Below are positions 27,152-36,329 of a stretch of 64,000 nt of DNA, in pieces. This DNA is from Panacibacter microcysteis (lineage in GTDB: Bacteria; Bacteroidota; Bacteroidia; Chitinophagales; Chitinophagaceae): the NCBI RefSeq assembly GCF_015831355.1, contig NZ_JADWYR010000002.1, positions 1,488,001 through 1,552,000 on the forward strand, read 5' to 3'. The first letter of the stretch is position 1. Each line of letters starts with the position of its first letter. The position numbers and the translations under genes are program-made. The notes under the pieces were generated by a model. The model did not search any database. It saw only the letters and a program-made list of their open reading frames with translations, and was not told the origin of the DNA.

Positions 27152-27433
27152 ATGGCTAAAAAGATCAATGTTACCCCTCTGCATGACAGGGTAATCATCC
27201 AACCAGCCCGTGCTGAAGAGAAGACTGCTGGTGGTATTATTATTCCGGACACTGCTAAAGAAAAACCTCAGCGTGGTACCGTTGTAGCTGCAGGCCCAGG
27301 CAAGAAAGATGAGCCTGTTTCTGTAAAAGTTGGCGACACAGTACTTTATGGCAAATATGCCGGTACTGAGATCCAGATTGAAGGCAACGACCTTTTGATC
27401 ATGAGAGAGAGCGATATACTTGCGATAATCTAA
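27152..27433 (+). CDS. groS: Co-chaperonin GroES (Hsp10)
   Basis: Heptameric lid of the GroEL chamber. 93 residues: [38 protein letters not shown]-type sequence includes the mobile loop (GGIIIPDTA, about residues 27-35) that binds GroEL, and the C-terminal [23 protein letters not shown] is canonical. Full-length with an unambiguous ATG. GroEL follows 172 bases later, an unusually long gap caused by an inserted R1 copy. Confidence 0.98.
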   Translation: MAKKINVTPLHDRVIIQPARAEEKTAGGIIIPDTAKEKPQRGTVVAAGPGKKDEPVSVKVGDTVLYGKYAGTEIQIEGNDLLIMRESDILAII

Positions 27434-27462
27434 CCGCGGAGCTGCTCAATACTTATTCTATA

Positions 27463-27514
27463 GTACAAGAGTGCGACGCAACGACTGCTTAATAGTATTG
27501 CTGCCGCCTGGTAC
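27463..27514 (+). repeat. R1 interspersed repeat, copy 11 (inside groES-groEL)
   Basis: Forward copy: GTACAAGAGTGCGACGCAAC, GACTGCTTAATAG, GCTGCCGCCTGGTACAC. It lies within the presumed groESL transcript, 29 bases after the groES stop. Confidence 0.87.
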
Positions 27515-27605
27515 ACAAAAAATTTCGGGTAAGTAAATGTGCAGGTGTACAAACTGCTCTTTAAGATTCAAATTAATTATTAACCGATTTTCAAATTTTA
27601 ATATT

Positions 27606-29243
27606 ATGGCTAAACAACTCTTCTTCGATATCGAGGCAAGAAATAAAATGAAGCGTGGTGTAGATGTTCTTGCCAACGCAGTTAAAGTTACATTAGGACC
27701 TAAAGGTCGCAATGTTGTTATTGAGAAAAAATTTGGTGCTCCTGCTGTAACAAAAGATGGTGTTACAGTTGCCAAAGAAATTGAACTGGAAGACCCGATT
27801 GAAAACATGGGCGCACAAATGGTAAAAGAAGTAGCATCTAAGACTGCTGATATTGCAGGTGATGGTACTACTACTGCAACTGTACTGGCTCAGTCAATCA
27901 TCAGCGAAGGCCTGAAAATGGTTGCTGCAGGTGCAAACCCAATGGATCTTAAACGCGGTATTGATAAAGCTGTTGCACTGGTTGTTGAAAACCTGAAAGG
28001 ACAGTCTCAGACCGTGGGTAACGACAGCAAAAAAATTCAGCAGGTTGCAACAATCTCTGCTAACAATGACGAAACAATCGGTAAACTGATTGCTGAAGCT
28101 TTTGCAAAAGTTGGTAAAGAAGGTGTAATTACTGTAGAAGAAGCGAAAGGTACTGATACTACAGTAGACGTGGTAGAAGGTATGCAGTTTGACCGCGGTT
28201 ATATCTCTCCATACTTTGTTACAAACAGCGAGAAAATGGAAGCTGAATTACAGAATCCATACATTCTTATCTACGATAAGAAAATCTCTGCAATGAAAGA
28301 CATTCTTCACATACTGGAGAAAGTTGCACAAAGTGGCCGTCCGCTGGTGATTATTTCTGAAGACCTGGAAGGCGAAGCATTGGCTACACTGGTAGTAAAT
28401 AAATTACGTGGTACATTGAAAGTAGCTGCTGTTAAAGCACCTGGTTTTGGTGACCGCAGGAAAGAAATGTTGCAGGATATTGCTATTCTTACTGCAGGTA
28501 CAGTAATCAGCGAAGAAATGGGTCATAAACTGGAAGGTGCTGACCTTACATCTCTTGGCCAGGCAGCTTCTATAACTATCGACAAAGACAATACCATTGT
28601 TGTTGGCGGTAAAGGAAAGAAAAATGAGATCGTTTCCCGCGTTAACCAGATTAAAGCGCAGATCGAAACAACTACATCTGACTACGATAAAGAAAAATTA
28701 CAGGAACGTCTTGCCAAACTAAGCGGTGGTGTTGCTGTATTGTATGTTGGTGCTGCTACAGAAGTAGAAATGAAAGAAAAGAAAGACCGTGTAGATGATG
28801 CTTTACATGCTACACGTGCAGCAGTTGAAGAAGGTATTGTGCCTGGTGGTGGTGTAGCTTACATTCGTGCTATTGAAAGCCTTGAAGCTAAAGTAAAAGG
28901 CCAGATTGCTGATGAGCAGACAGGTATGGCAATCGTTCGCCGTGCTTTGGAAGAGCCTATCCGCACTTTGACTGCTAATGCCGGTATAGACGGTTCTATC
29001 GTTGTTCAGAAAATTAAAGAAGGTACAAAAGATTTCGGTTTCAATGCAAGAACTGAAACATATGAAAACCTTTTTAAAGCTGGTGTTATTGACCCTACTA
29101 AAGTGAGCCGTGTAGCATTGGAAAATGCTGCTTCTATTGCAGGTATGTTATTAACAACTGAATGTGTTGTTGCTGACAAACCAGAGCCTAAGAGCGCTGC
29201 TGCTCCTGCAATGCCGGGTGGTGGTATGGGTATGGATTATTAA
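27606..29243 (+). CDS. groL: Chaperonin GroEL (Hsp60)
   Basis: Tetradecameric ATP-dependent folding chaperonin. 545 residues from ATG 27606 ([20 protein letters not shown]); the longer frame from 27537 runs back through untranslated DNA. Hallmarks: [38 protein letters not shown] with the catalytic Asp, GGGVAYIRA and a C-terminal tail ending GGGMGMDY. The usual GGM repeat tail is short, as in many Chitinophagaceae. The codons are less G/C-rich at third positions than in neighbours, as often seen in highly expressed genes. Confidence 0.99.
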   Translation: MAKQLFFDIEARNKMKRGVDVLANAVKVTLGPKGRNVVIEKKFGAPAVTKDGVTVAKEIELEDPIENMGAQMVKEVASKTADIAGDGTTTATVLAQSIISEGLKMVAAGANPMDLKRGIDKAVALVVENLKGQSQTVGNDSKKIQQVATISANNDETIGKLIAEAFAKVGKEGVITVEEAKGTDTTVDVVEGMQFDRGYISPYFVTNSEKMEAELQNPYILIYDKKISAMKDILHILEKVAQSGRPLVIISEDLEGEALATLVVNKLRGTLKVAAVKAPGFGDRRKEMLQDIAILTAGTVISEEMGHKLEGADLTSLGQAASITIDKDNTIVVGGKGKKNEIVSRVNQIKAQIETTTSDYDKEKLQERLAKLSGGVAVLYVGAATEVEMKEKKDRVDDALHATRAAVEEGIVPGGGVAYIRAIESLEAKVKGQIADEQTGMAIVRRALEEPIRTLTANAGIDGSIVVQKIKEGTKDFGFNARTETYENLFKAGVIDPTKVSRVALENAASIAGMLLTTECVVADKPEPKSAAAPAMPGGGMGMDY

Positions 29244-29266
29244 TTACAATCGTTTTACGGTTATAC

Positions 29267-29296
29267 AAAACCCCGCAGTACCTGCGGGGTTTTTGT
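29267..29296 (+). terminator. Terminator of groESL (probably bidirectional)
   Basis: Stem CCCCGCAG / CTGCGGGG with a 3-base loop (TAC), extended by AAAA/TTTT on both sides. It lies between the convergent ends of groL and the FG-GAP gene, so it can serve both. Confidence 0.92.
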
Positions 29297-29311
29297 TTGA
29301 AGTGCGTGGTA

Positions 29312-31024
29312 TTATACATTTGATTTTTTCTTCCTTCTTTGCAGTAATATTATTGCCATCATAATTATGATTATAACGATACCGCCTGTGATGAGATAGA
29401 CCAAAGCATTACTATCCGTTTGTTTGTTGAGCAATACATTTTCTGTAATCGTTATTAGCTGGTTTGCGTTTACATTGAGTAGTTCCTGTTTTGCCCCCCC
29501 GGACCAACGAACAATTATTTTGTCAATTTTTTGTACCTCACCTAACCCAAAGTGCGCTATCACCGAATTCTGCGAGATATGACTAGAACCTCCTCCATCG
29601 ATTTCCCTGATCATTATTTTATTTCCTATGTGGATCTCTACTTTTGAACCGATTCCATGAGTTTCAGCCTGCACACCTCTAAGCGCAATTTTTATCCAAT
29701 TGCCTTTTGCAGAATCATTTCTATACAGCTTTGTAACAGATGGTACCGGATAGTTGGGATATACAGGCTCTTCTTCTACTACAAGCAAATCAAGGTCTCC
29801 ATCATTATCATAATCGAATACAACAGAACCTCTGCCAATACCGTAATCGGCAAGGCCGTATAATGTAGCCTTTTCAGTGAATCTTCCGCCATTATTCTCG
29901 TAATAAAAATCAGCCATCGGGTGACAGTCAGGGTTCAGGTCGCCATTTGCAACGTATAAATCAATGTCTCCGTCATGATCAAAATCTGCAAAGTTTGCTC
30001 CCCAGCTAATGGCATACATGCCCATGCCTAATTCATTGGCTTTATCTATGAATGGCCGTCCACTTCCCTGATTAACCATAAACATATTAAACTTTATGTT
30101 GGTAAAGTAATAGTCCATTAAACCATCATTATTGTAATCACCGACAGCTGTACCCATGGAATTAATACGCAGATCCATGTTCTTTTCTTTGCCGACATCT
30201 GTAAATTTTTGTTCAGGATACTCATTCTGCAATAACATATCCGGGGTGCGCTTATACCCAAAGTCGTGATTAACTATCAGGTCCTGGTCTCCATCATTGT
30301 CATAGTCAGTGAAAACGCCGCCAAATCCAAAACCCCGGTAATCAAGACCATAATTTTCATACACATCTGTAAATTTTCTGCCGCTATTATTTAATAATAA
30401 ATAGCCTTTTGCAATCTGGTTGGCACCTACTACGGTTGCGTCGTTTATAAAATTTAATTTTCCTTCAAACTGATTAAAATAATTACCCACATAAATGTCA
30501 GGATAACCGTCTCCGTTAAAGTCGCCAAAACTTGCACCGGTGCTAAAAGAGTACATTTTATCCAGGCCGTATTCTTTTGTAACATTTTTAAAAGTTCCGT
30601 TGCCGTTATTAAGGAAAAGTAAATTCACTTCCCTTGGTATCGGCAGCTTGGTTGTTCTGCTGGTAATTGTTGTTACAAATAGATCTACAAACCCGTCTTT
30701 ATTTACATCTGCGCCCGAAACACCCTGAGTAACAAAATCTTTTGTAACAGTTAAGCCGGAGTTGTCAAACACATTTGTAAAAGTACCGTTGCCATTATTT
30801 TTATATAATACATCATTGTTCATGCCTCCTGTGATGTAAATATCTTCGTAGCCATCATTATTAAAATCGATTATACAAGCACCGCCGCCAAACATACCTT
30901 CATAAACTTTAAACGCATGTTGAATGCCCGCAGAGTCGGTAACATCTGTAAACCTTTTTTGTGCATACCCGGAATAAGGTAAAAGCAGCACATACACCAC
31001 AGCAGTAGTAATAAAGCGGGACAT
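29312..31024 (-). CDS. FG-GAP/VCBS repeat protein with ASPIC/UnbV domain (CRTAC1-like), membrane-anchored C-terminus
   Basis: Exported beta-propeller protein, 570 residues from ATG 31024; signal peptide MSRFITTAVVYVLLLPYSGYAQ. Many Ca-binding repeats of the form DFNNDGYEDIYITG, DVNKDGFVDLFV, DFNGDGYPDIYVGN and DYDNDGDQDLIVN, spaced about 50-60 residues apart. Then the ASPIC/UnbV domain (VQAETHGIGSKVEIHIG ... HFGLGEVQKIDKIIVRWSGG) and, unusually, a C-terminal membrane helix (ALVYLITGGIVIIIIMMAIILL) plus a basic tail RRKKKSN. It ends the leftward nutrient cluster. Such proteins accompany SusC/SusD pairs, but their biochemical role is unknown. Confidence 0.9.
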   Translation of the reverse strand: MSRFITTAVVYVLLLPYSGYAQKRFTDVTDSAGIQHAFKVYEGMFGGGACIIDFNNDGYEDIYITGGMNNDVLYKNNGNGTFTNVFDNSGLTVTKDFVTQGVSGADVNKDGFVDLFVTTITSRTTKLPIPREVNLLFLNNGNGTFKNVTKEYGLDKMYSFSTGASFGDFNGDGYPDIYVGNYFNQFEGKLNFINDATVVGANQIAKGYLLLNNSGRKFTDVYENYGLDYRGFGFGGVFTDYDNDGDQDLIVNHDFGYKRTPDMLLQNEYPEQKFTDVGKEKNMDLRINSMGTAVGDYNNDGLMDYYFTNIKFNMFMVNQGSGRPFIDKANELGMGMYAISWGANFADFDHDGDIDLYVANGDLNPDCHPMADFYYENNGGRFTEKATLYGLADYGIGRGSVVFDYDNDGDLDLLVVEEEPVYPNYPVPSVTKLYRNDSAKGNWIKIALRGVQAETHGIGSKVEIHIGNKIMIREIDGGGSSHISQNSVIAHFGLGEVQKIDKIIVRWSGGAKQELLNVNANQLITITENVLLNKQTDSNALVYLITGGIVIIIIMMAIILLQRRKKKSNV

Positions 31025-31200
31025 TTTTACGGTTGTTAAGTTGGTTAAATTATTCAAACCATTCACACTAATGACTGGTGCAACAACAAGCAAATAACGA
31101 AAACACTCTATGCCACCAGCGCAACTGATAAATTATTTTTACTCTTTAAATCCTTCTACCTGCAACAGTTTTGCCGGAGATTATATAAACGGTGTTGCGA

Positions 31201-32559
31201 TTAATTTTTCCATTCCAGACCAATTACATTCTTTGCAATTTCTTTTCCTTTTTCTATACCTCTTTCATTATCCTGGGGAATATGTATTCCACCATAAAAT
31301 CTTGAATTGGCTGTTTCATTTGCAGCTTGCCAAAAAGAGTTGAAATGTCTTTCTTTAAAATCTACGTTCCTAATTTCATCCCTGGGTCGTCCAACGTGCA
31401 GACTATCTGTAAATGAGAAACTATCGCCATATAAATCGGTAAGAACTGTAGCCATTGCAGCTGCCTGGATGGCATGCCCTGATGGAAAAGCCGGAAATGG
31501 AGGATCTGGCCAAAACGATTCCCAGCGGGCATCTATATGCTGCGTTACAAAAGTGTTAGCTCGTTCTGAATAAAACTGATACTTCCATTTCCAGCAGTTT
31601 CTGAAAGCATCGGCCAATGCGATACCTAATTTTGCATAAGTCTCTCCACATTTGATCAGTGAAGGTTGTGTTTTCCTTATCGCTATTGTTGCAAGATAAT
31701 AGGAATGGCCAGGTGGTGTGGGCGTAACTTCAGGATCATCGCTCCACCAAATGGCAGCCTCTTTTTCATCCTGGCTTAATAATTTGTTCTTTTCATATAC
31801 CTGTATAAATTGCTGATAGTAACCAGAGGATGGCGCAGTATCATAAGAAACAAACACTGGCGCCGCTACAGCCGAATCCTGCGCAAGAAATGTTCTGTTT
31901 TTGCCCCAGTGTGGGTGTAAAGGAAAGTGAGAAAATGTTTGAGCGTATAATGGTGGTTGCCAGCAACCGGGCTTTTGCGGTGGTATCAACTTCTTATCGA
32001 AATTATTGAGATAGCCACGATGCCCGCCATCATTCTTAGACCACTCAAAAATGGCTGCAGCAATGGTTTTGCCGTAAGCCACAGAACGATTAACAACCGA
32101 TTGATCGATACCGCCGCTATAGCGCTTTAAAAAACTTTTTTCCAGCGAGTCTATTTTGCGTTTGTTATCGTCAGACGTCTGAATATAAATGTTTCTGATG
32201 ATGGCTGCCTGTGCCGCATTTAAACATATCTGCCAGTTATACTGTAAGTCCTTACCTGGTATGGGCAGCGCTCCCAGCCCGTTGAGCTGCGTTGCCACAG
32301 AACGGTAAGCAGTGCTGCTGTTGACAACAGACTCGTACATGGTAAGACCGATATAACCAAGCGAACGTGAAGCAAATGTTGGTGAGTTTGCCGGTGTGGT
32401 TTTAAGTATGTAAACAGTCATATCGGCCCAGGCAGCAGCCAGTTCATAATCTTTTGGCACCGGCTCTTTATTACATGCTAAAAAAGGCAAGAGGCAACAT
32501 ACAAAGGCTGCCGGCGCCATTAAACTTTTAGACCGTCGGGGCAGCCAAAAAGATGCCAT
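31201..32559 (-). CDS. Vanadium-dependent haloperoxidase / PAP2-like exported protein
   Basis: Helical protein of the acid phosphatase-haloperoxidase superfamily. Conserved phosphate/vanadate motifs: PAFPSGHAIQAAAM and NSRFYGGIHIPQDNERG (Arg and His ligands); the upstream lysine motif is not obvious. I chose ATG 32559 because it gives a signal region with a lipobox-like LPFLACNKE (cleavage before Cys); frames starting further upstream translate R1 repeat DNA. ATG 32520 is the next option. 452 residues. It stands between two FG-GAP/UnbV genes on the same strand; this pairing recurs in Bacteroidota SusCD clusters. Whether it oxidises halides or hydrolyses phosphate is not decided by the motifs. 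Confidence 0.83.
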   Translation of the reverse strand: MASFWLPRRSKSLMAPAAFVCCLLPFLACNKEPVPKDYELAAAWADMTVYILKTTPANSPTFASRSLGYIGLTMYESVVNSSTAYRSVATQLNGLGALPIPGKDLQYNWQICLNAAQAAIIRNIYIQTSDDNKRKIDSLEKSFLKRYSGGIDQSVVNRSVAYGKTIAAAIFEWSKNDGGHRGYLNNFDKKLIPPQKPGCWQPPLYAQTFSHFPLHPHWGKNRTFLAQDSAVAAPVFVSYDTAPSSGYYQQFIQVYEKNKLLSQDEKEAAIWWSDDPEVTPTPPGHSYYLATIAIRKTQPSLIKCGETYAKLGIALADAFRNCWKWKYQFYSERANTFVTQHIDARWESFWPDPPFPAFPSGHAIQAAAMATVLTDLYGDSFSFTDSLHVGRPRDEIRNVDFKERHFNSFWQAANETANSRFYGGIHIPQDNERGIEKGKEIAKNVIGLEWKN

Positions 32560-32570
32560 ATGCACAACCG

Positions 32571-32631
32571 ATGAAGTGATTGCGACGCAACGAAGATGCC
32601 ATGAAATACAGCAGCCGGTATTTAAATAAAT
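32571..32631 (+). repeat. R1 interspersed repeat, copy 12
   Basis: Forward copy: GATGAAGTGATTGCGACGC, AACGAAGATGCCATG, CAGCAGCCGGTA. It lies immediately before the chosen start of the haloperoxidase-like gene and creates a false N-terminal extension in that frame. Confidence 0.82.
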
Positions 32632-32666
32632 ACCAGAAAAAGCTTTCGAAAACTTTTTCATTTTCT

Positions 32667-35600
32667 CTATTTAGACAAGTAGTAAGCAGTTAGTTTTTGG
32701 CCACAAATGCCAAAATATAGTTTATTGTTTACCTGAATGCAGCTTCTTACATCTCCACGTATATGGAAGCCGGATTCACGCTGGTTAATATACGTAAAAT
32801 TCCCTTTCCCATCACCGGCAAGTAATACGCCGTAATTTGCATCTGCTTTTCCCAACCTTATTTTTAAGTAACTGTTATTTCCGCACAATAACAGGTCTTT
32901 GTTTCCATCCTTGTTAAAATCCAGCGTATCTATTGTGTAAACAGGCGCATACTGCGCCTGTATGGGCAAAGCTGTTTCCTGCAACGCTCCCCCGGCAGTA
33001 CTCATGAAGCATGTGGTAGCTGTAAAATTGGCCGTAAGGTGACCAGCGCCCTTCAAATCTTTTTCTTCAAAAAGCTGATCCAAAGTAACATCGGCATAGC
33101 TTTTAAAGTCTGCAAAACGTTTGCGCAATACGGGTAACTGGCTAACCAGTTCATCTCTTGTTATATAGGGATAGCGTTTGCCCTGGATATAAAAACAAAA
33201 TACAGGGTCTACAGAGCCATTGTTGTCAAAGTCTTTGTAGTAAAGATCGAGCGGCTCTGTATCGGAGGCGTGAAACTGCATGTTTAAACCGATATTTCCG
33301 GCGACGATGTCAGGCCTTCCATCCTGATTTAAATCAACTACTTCAATAGTATTCCACCAGCCTTTGTATTGCTTACTGAAGAATTTTTTTGACTGATCAA
33401 TGAGCTTACCATCCTGCTTTTTATATACCGTGATGGGCATCCATTCGCCTGCCACGATCAACTCGTTTTCCTGGTCTCTGTCCATATCTGCCCATAGGGC
33501 AGTAGTAACCATGCCTGCGGTAGCTAATGCGGGGCAAACTTTTTTGGTTTGATCGGTAAACCGGCCTTTACCGTCATTGATTAAGATATAGCTTACCGGC
33601 GTTTCAGGATAACGGCCCGGCACCACTCTTCCACCTACAAAAATATCTGGTGCGCCATCTCCGTTGATGTCGTCTACAGCCACACTCGATTTGCTGCCAG
33701 CAATAGCGGGCAATAAATTACTACGCTTATAATTTCCTTTGCCATCAGCAATGTATAAGCGATCATGCAGCAAATAAAACGAATCTCCAATGCTGTGATA
33801 ACCGCCGCTTGCAATATATATATCAGCGTTTCCATCTTTATCAGCATCCAGAATAGCAATTGCTGCATCTACATATTGCTTGTCTTTCTCAAAATCGGCT
33901 ATTATTTTTTGCCGAAAACTACCATTGGCAGACTGCATGTATAATTGCGCTGGTTGAATGCCATTTCCTCCAAGAATCAAATCTTCCAATCCATCTTTAT
34001 TAAGGTCTGATTTTACCATGCAGGGACTATTATAAGAAAGCTGGCTGATAAGTAACGCCTGCCTGTTAAAATCATTGATGCTGGTATCTGTTTTATCTGA
34101 AAACTGAATGCCGGGCATTGTTTCACTAAACCAGGTTTGTACTTTAGCCGGCTTAAGCCGATTAAGCAGTGCCTCCTTCTCATTTAGTTTTATCAGCTGG
34201 TTTACTTTCACATCAGTAAGGCGTTGCATTTTACCGCCGGGCCAGGTGATGATAAGTGAATCAATTAAAGAAGTGCTCCCAAGACCAAAGTGCAGCACAG
34301 GAGAAACATTTGAAAGGTAGCCTCGAGCAGGGTATTGTTCTACTTTTTGAATGTGCCCCTTACTATAAACAGTAACTATAGCACCAATACCCTGCAAATT
34401 GCCGGCACTTCCTGTAAGGCTGATATTGATAAAATTATTCTTTGAAAGTTTTTCCGATTCATTTTTATACAGAAAAGCAGGAAGATTGATATTGTTTACC
34501 ACTATATCCAGATCACCATCATTATCAAGATCTGCATAGGCAGCTCCATTACTGTTCGAATGCTGGTTCATACCCCACTCTGTTGCTGCGTTGGTAAAGC
34601 CACTACCCTGCTTATTTCTAAACATATAGTTTACAACATTGGATGATGGCATCTTCTTAATAATTTCCATAACGTCTTCGCGCTGCAGTCTACCTCTCGC
34701 TTCTACATAACTGTTCATGTAATTGATGAAATCCAGATTGGTATAATCGCGGTAATAGCCGTTTGTAATGTACAAATCTTTCCATCCATCGTTATCATAA
34801 TCAGCAAAAAGCGGAGCCCAGCTCCAGTCGGTATTAGATACACCTTCCAGTTGTCCTGTTTCACTAAAGGTATTGTTACCATTGTTTATCTGCAACATAT
34901 TACGCATATACTGGTAATAAAAGCCGCTGCGCACATTCATATTGAACTTTGGGTAGTTGTCAGGCGCCAGCAACAACTTCTGCCTGTGATTATCTTCGGG
35001 CAACATATCAAGCGTGAAAATATCGGGCAGGCCATCATTGTTTACATCTGCAACATCGTTGCCCATAGAGAACTGGCTTGTATGCCCTATAGCGCTTTCT
35101 ATTGTATTCGTAAATGTACCGTTACCATTATTTATATATAAAAAGTCGGGCACAGCATAATCATTAGACACATAAAAATCAGGATAACCATCTTCATTAA
35201 AATCAGAAAGACCAATCCCTAATCCGTAACTCAACTCAGAGCCGTTGATTCCTGCCTTTACGGTCACATCTTCAAACACTCCATTGGATTGCTTTAACAG
35301 ACGCAAGCCTTTATCGGGACTATCCTGTTTGAAGAGTTTGGCAGTGGCTTCAACATTTAGAATAGGTAAGTTTTTAGGGTTATGATTCAATAATAACATG
35401 TCCAGGTCTCCATCTTTATCATAATCAAAGAAATACGACTGGTTGCTAAAACCTGTACTGGCAAGACCGAAGGCTGCTGCCTTTTCTTCAAAAAGGGGAA
35501 CACCATTCTTTCCTGCGCCTTTATTGATGAACAGCTGGTTGGCTCTTTTAGCTTCAGGCATTGCGCCTGAATAACATAGATATATGTCAGGCAGGCCATC

Positions 35601-36005
35601 TGCATTTACATCTACCGCATTTGCCCCTGTTTTCCAGGGTCCGGCTCTGCCCCCGGCGCCAGAAACAGTTGTAACATCTTCAAATTTGAAATTGCCCCGA
35701 TTGATGTAAAGCTTGTTATCGCTCATATTACTGGTAAAGTACAAATCAATCAGACCATCATTATTAAAGTCTGCTGTCGCAATACCACCACCGTTATAAA
35801 AGTATTCATACATCAGGATGTTGGTATTAAGTCCTTCTGTAAGGGTATTTTGAAAGGTAATATTTGACTCTGACTGATCTACCAAAACAAATAACTCTTT
35901 GCCGGTTGAAGTTTTTTGGGGTGCACTTTCCTCTTCTGCCTGCTCATGACACGCACAAAACAAAAGAAAAGAAAACATGAAAAGTGATCTGCTTGAAAAA
36001 TTCAT
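32667..36005 (-). CDS. Large FG-GAP/VCBS repeat lipoprotein with internal ASPIC/UnbV domain
   Basis: Surface or periplasmic lipoprotein of 1112 residues from ATG 36005; signal MNFSSRSLFMFSFLLFCAC with Cys19 as probable lipid anchor. The N-terminal half has FG-GAP repeats (DFNNDGLIDLYFTSN, DVNADGLPDIYL, DFNEDGYPDFYVSND, DYDNDGWKDLYITNG), then an ASPIC/UnbV domain (NLQGIGAIVTVYSKG ... HFGLGSTSLIDSLIITWPGG). A second repeat block follows (DLNKDGLEDLILGG, DINGDGAPDIFVGG, DLNQDGRPDIVAGN, DFNKDGNKDLLLCGN). This doubled layout is common in SusCD-linked loci. It lies downstream of susD, beyond a terminator and two R1 copies. Role unknown; Ca-dependent glycan or protein binding is only a guess. Confidence 0.9.
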   Translation of the reverse strand: MNFSSRSLFMFSFLLFCACHEQAEEESAPQKTSTGKELFVLVDQSESNITFQNTLTEGLNTNILMYEYFYNGGGIATADFNNDGLIDLYFTSNMSDNKLYINRGNFKFEDVTTVSGAGGRAGPWKTGANAVDVNADGLPDIYLCYSGAMPEAKRANQLFINKGAGKNGVPLFEEKAAAFGLASTGFSNQSYFFDYDKDGDLDMLLLNHNPKNLPILNVEATAKLFKQDSPDKGLRLLKQSNGVFEDVTVKAGINGSELSYGLGIGLSDFNEDGYPDFYVSNDYAVPDFLYINNGNGTFTNTIESAIGHTSQFSMGNDVADVNNDGLPDIFTLDMLPEDNHRQKLLLAPDNYPKFNMNVRSGFYYQYMRNMLQINNGNNTFSETGQLEGVSNTDWSWAPLFADYDNDGWKDLYITNGYYRDYTNLDFINYMNSYVEARGRLQREDVMEIIKKMPSSNVVNYMFRNKQGSGFTNAATEWGMNQHSNSNGAAYADLDNDGDLDIVVNNINLPAFLYKNESEKLSKNNFINISLTGSAGNLQGIGAIVTVYSKGHIQKVEQYPARGYLSNVSPVLHFGLGSTSLIDSLIITWPGGKMQRLTDVKVNQLIKLNEKEALLNRLKPAKVQTWFSETMPGIQFSDKTDTSINDFNRQALLISQLSYNSPCMVKSDLNKDGLEDLILGGNGIQPAQLYMQSANGSFRQKIIADFEKDKQYVDAAIAILDADKDGNADIYIASGGYHSIGDSFYLLHDRLYIADGKGNYKRSNLLPAIAGSKSSVAVDDINGDGAPDIFVGGRVVPGRYPETPVSYILINDGKGRFTDQTKKVCPALATAGMVTTALWADMDRDQENELIVAGEWMPITVYKKQDGKLIDQSKKFFSKQYKGWWNTIEVVDLNQDGRPDIVAGNIGLNMQFHASDTEPLDLYYKDFDNNGSVDPVFCFYIQGKRYPYITRDELVSQLPVLRKRFADFKSYADVTLDQLFEEKDLKGAGHLTANFTATTCFMSTAGGALQETALPIQAQYAPVYTIDTLDFNKDGNKDLLLCGNNSYLKIRLGKADANYGVLLAGDGKGNFTYINQRESGFHIRGDVRSCIQVNNKLYFGICGQKLTAYYLSK

Positions 36006-36070
36006 TGATTGCAATTAGCGACCGGTAATTTAATACGAAGTTTTATTATGGGCCCAACTTTTTTACATGC

Positions 36071-36101
36071 ATTTGGCTTTGGTTGCGTCGCACACTTGTA
36101 C
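36071..36101 (-). repeat. R1 interspersed repeat, copy 13 (short)
   Basis: Reverse copy limited to GCTTTGGTTGCGTCGCACAC and TTGTAC; pairs with copy 14 in inverse orientation about 100 bases away. Confidence 0.78.
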
Positions 36102-36198
36102 ACCACAATAAAGCTGTGCAACACGAAGCTTTTTCGCTGGGTTGGAATATGATGCTGTCAGGAAAAAGCGCTTCGTTGTAAAATAGTAAACAAAGCGC

Positions 36199-36250
36199 TG
36201 AAGTGTGCGACGCAACAAAAGCTCAATAAAAAACTTACTGCCGGGTACAT
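36199..36250 (+). repeat. R1 interspersed repeat, copy 14
   Basis: Forward copy: CTGAAGTGTGCGACGCAAC, AAAAGCTCAATAA, TTACTGCCGGGTACAT. Good match at both ends. Confidence 0.85.
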
Positions 36251-36281
36251 CATCATTCTTACCACATTTGCGCATTAAAAA

Positions 36282-36311
36282 AAATCTATCCCTGTCGGGA
36301 TAGATTTTTTT
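36282..36311 (-). terminator. Terminator of the susC-susD operon
   Basis: Nine-base stem ATCTATCCC / GGGATAGAT with loop TGTC and A/T runs on both sides; 19 bases after the susD stop. Strong enough to uncouple the downstream FG-GAP gene. Confidence 0.9.
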
Positions 36312-36329
36312 ATAACAGTATAAATTTAA

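Larger units (their letters stand above)
36006..36329. other. Gap with facing R1 copies and terminator
   Basis: 324 bases after susD. Contents: terminator 36282-36311, forward R1 copy 36199-36250, an inner imperfect inverted repeat (ACGAAGCTTTTTC near 36126 and GAAAAAGCGCTTCGT near 36162) and reverse R1 copy 36071-36101. The whole can fold into a long stem. No gene. Confidence 0.65.
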
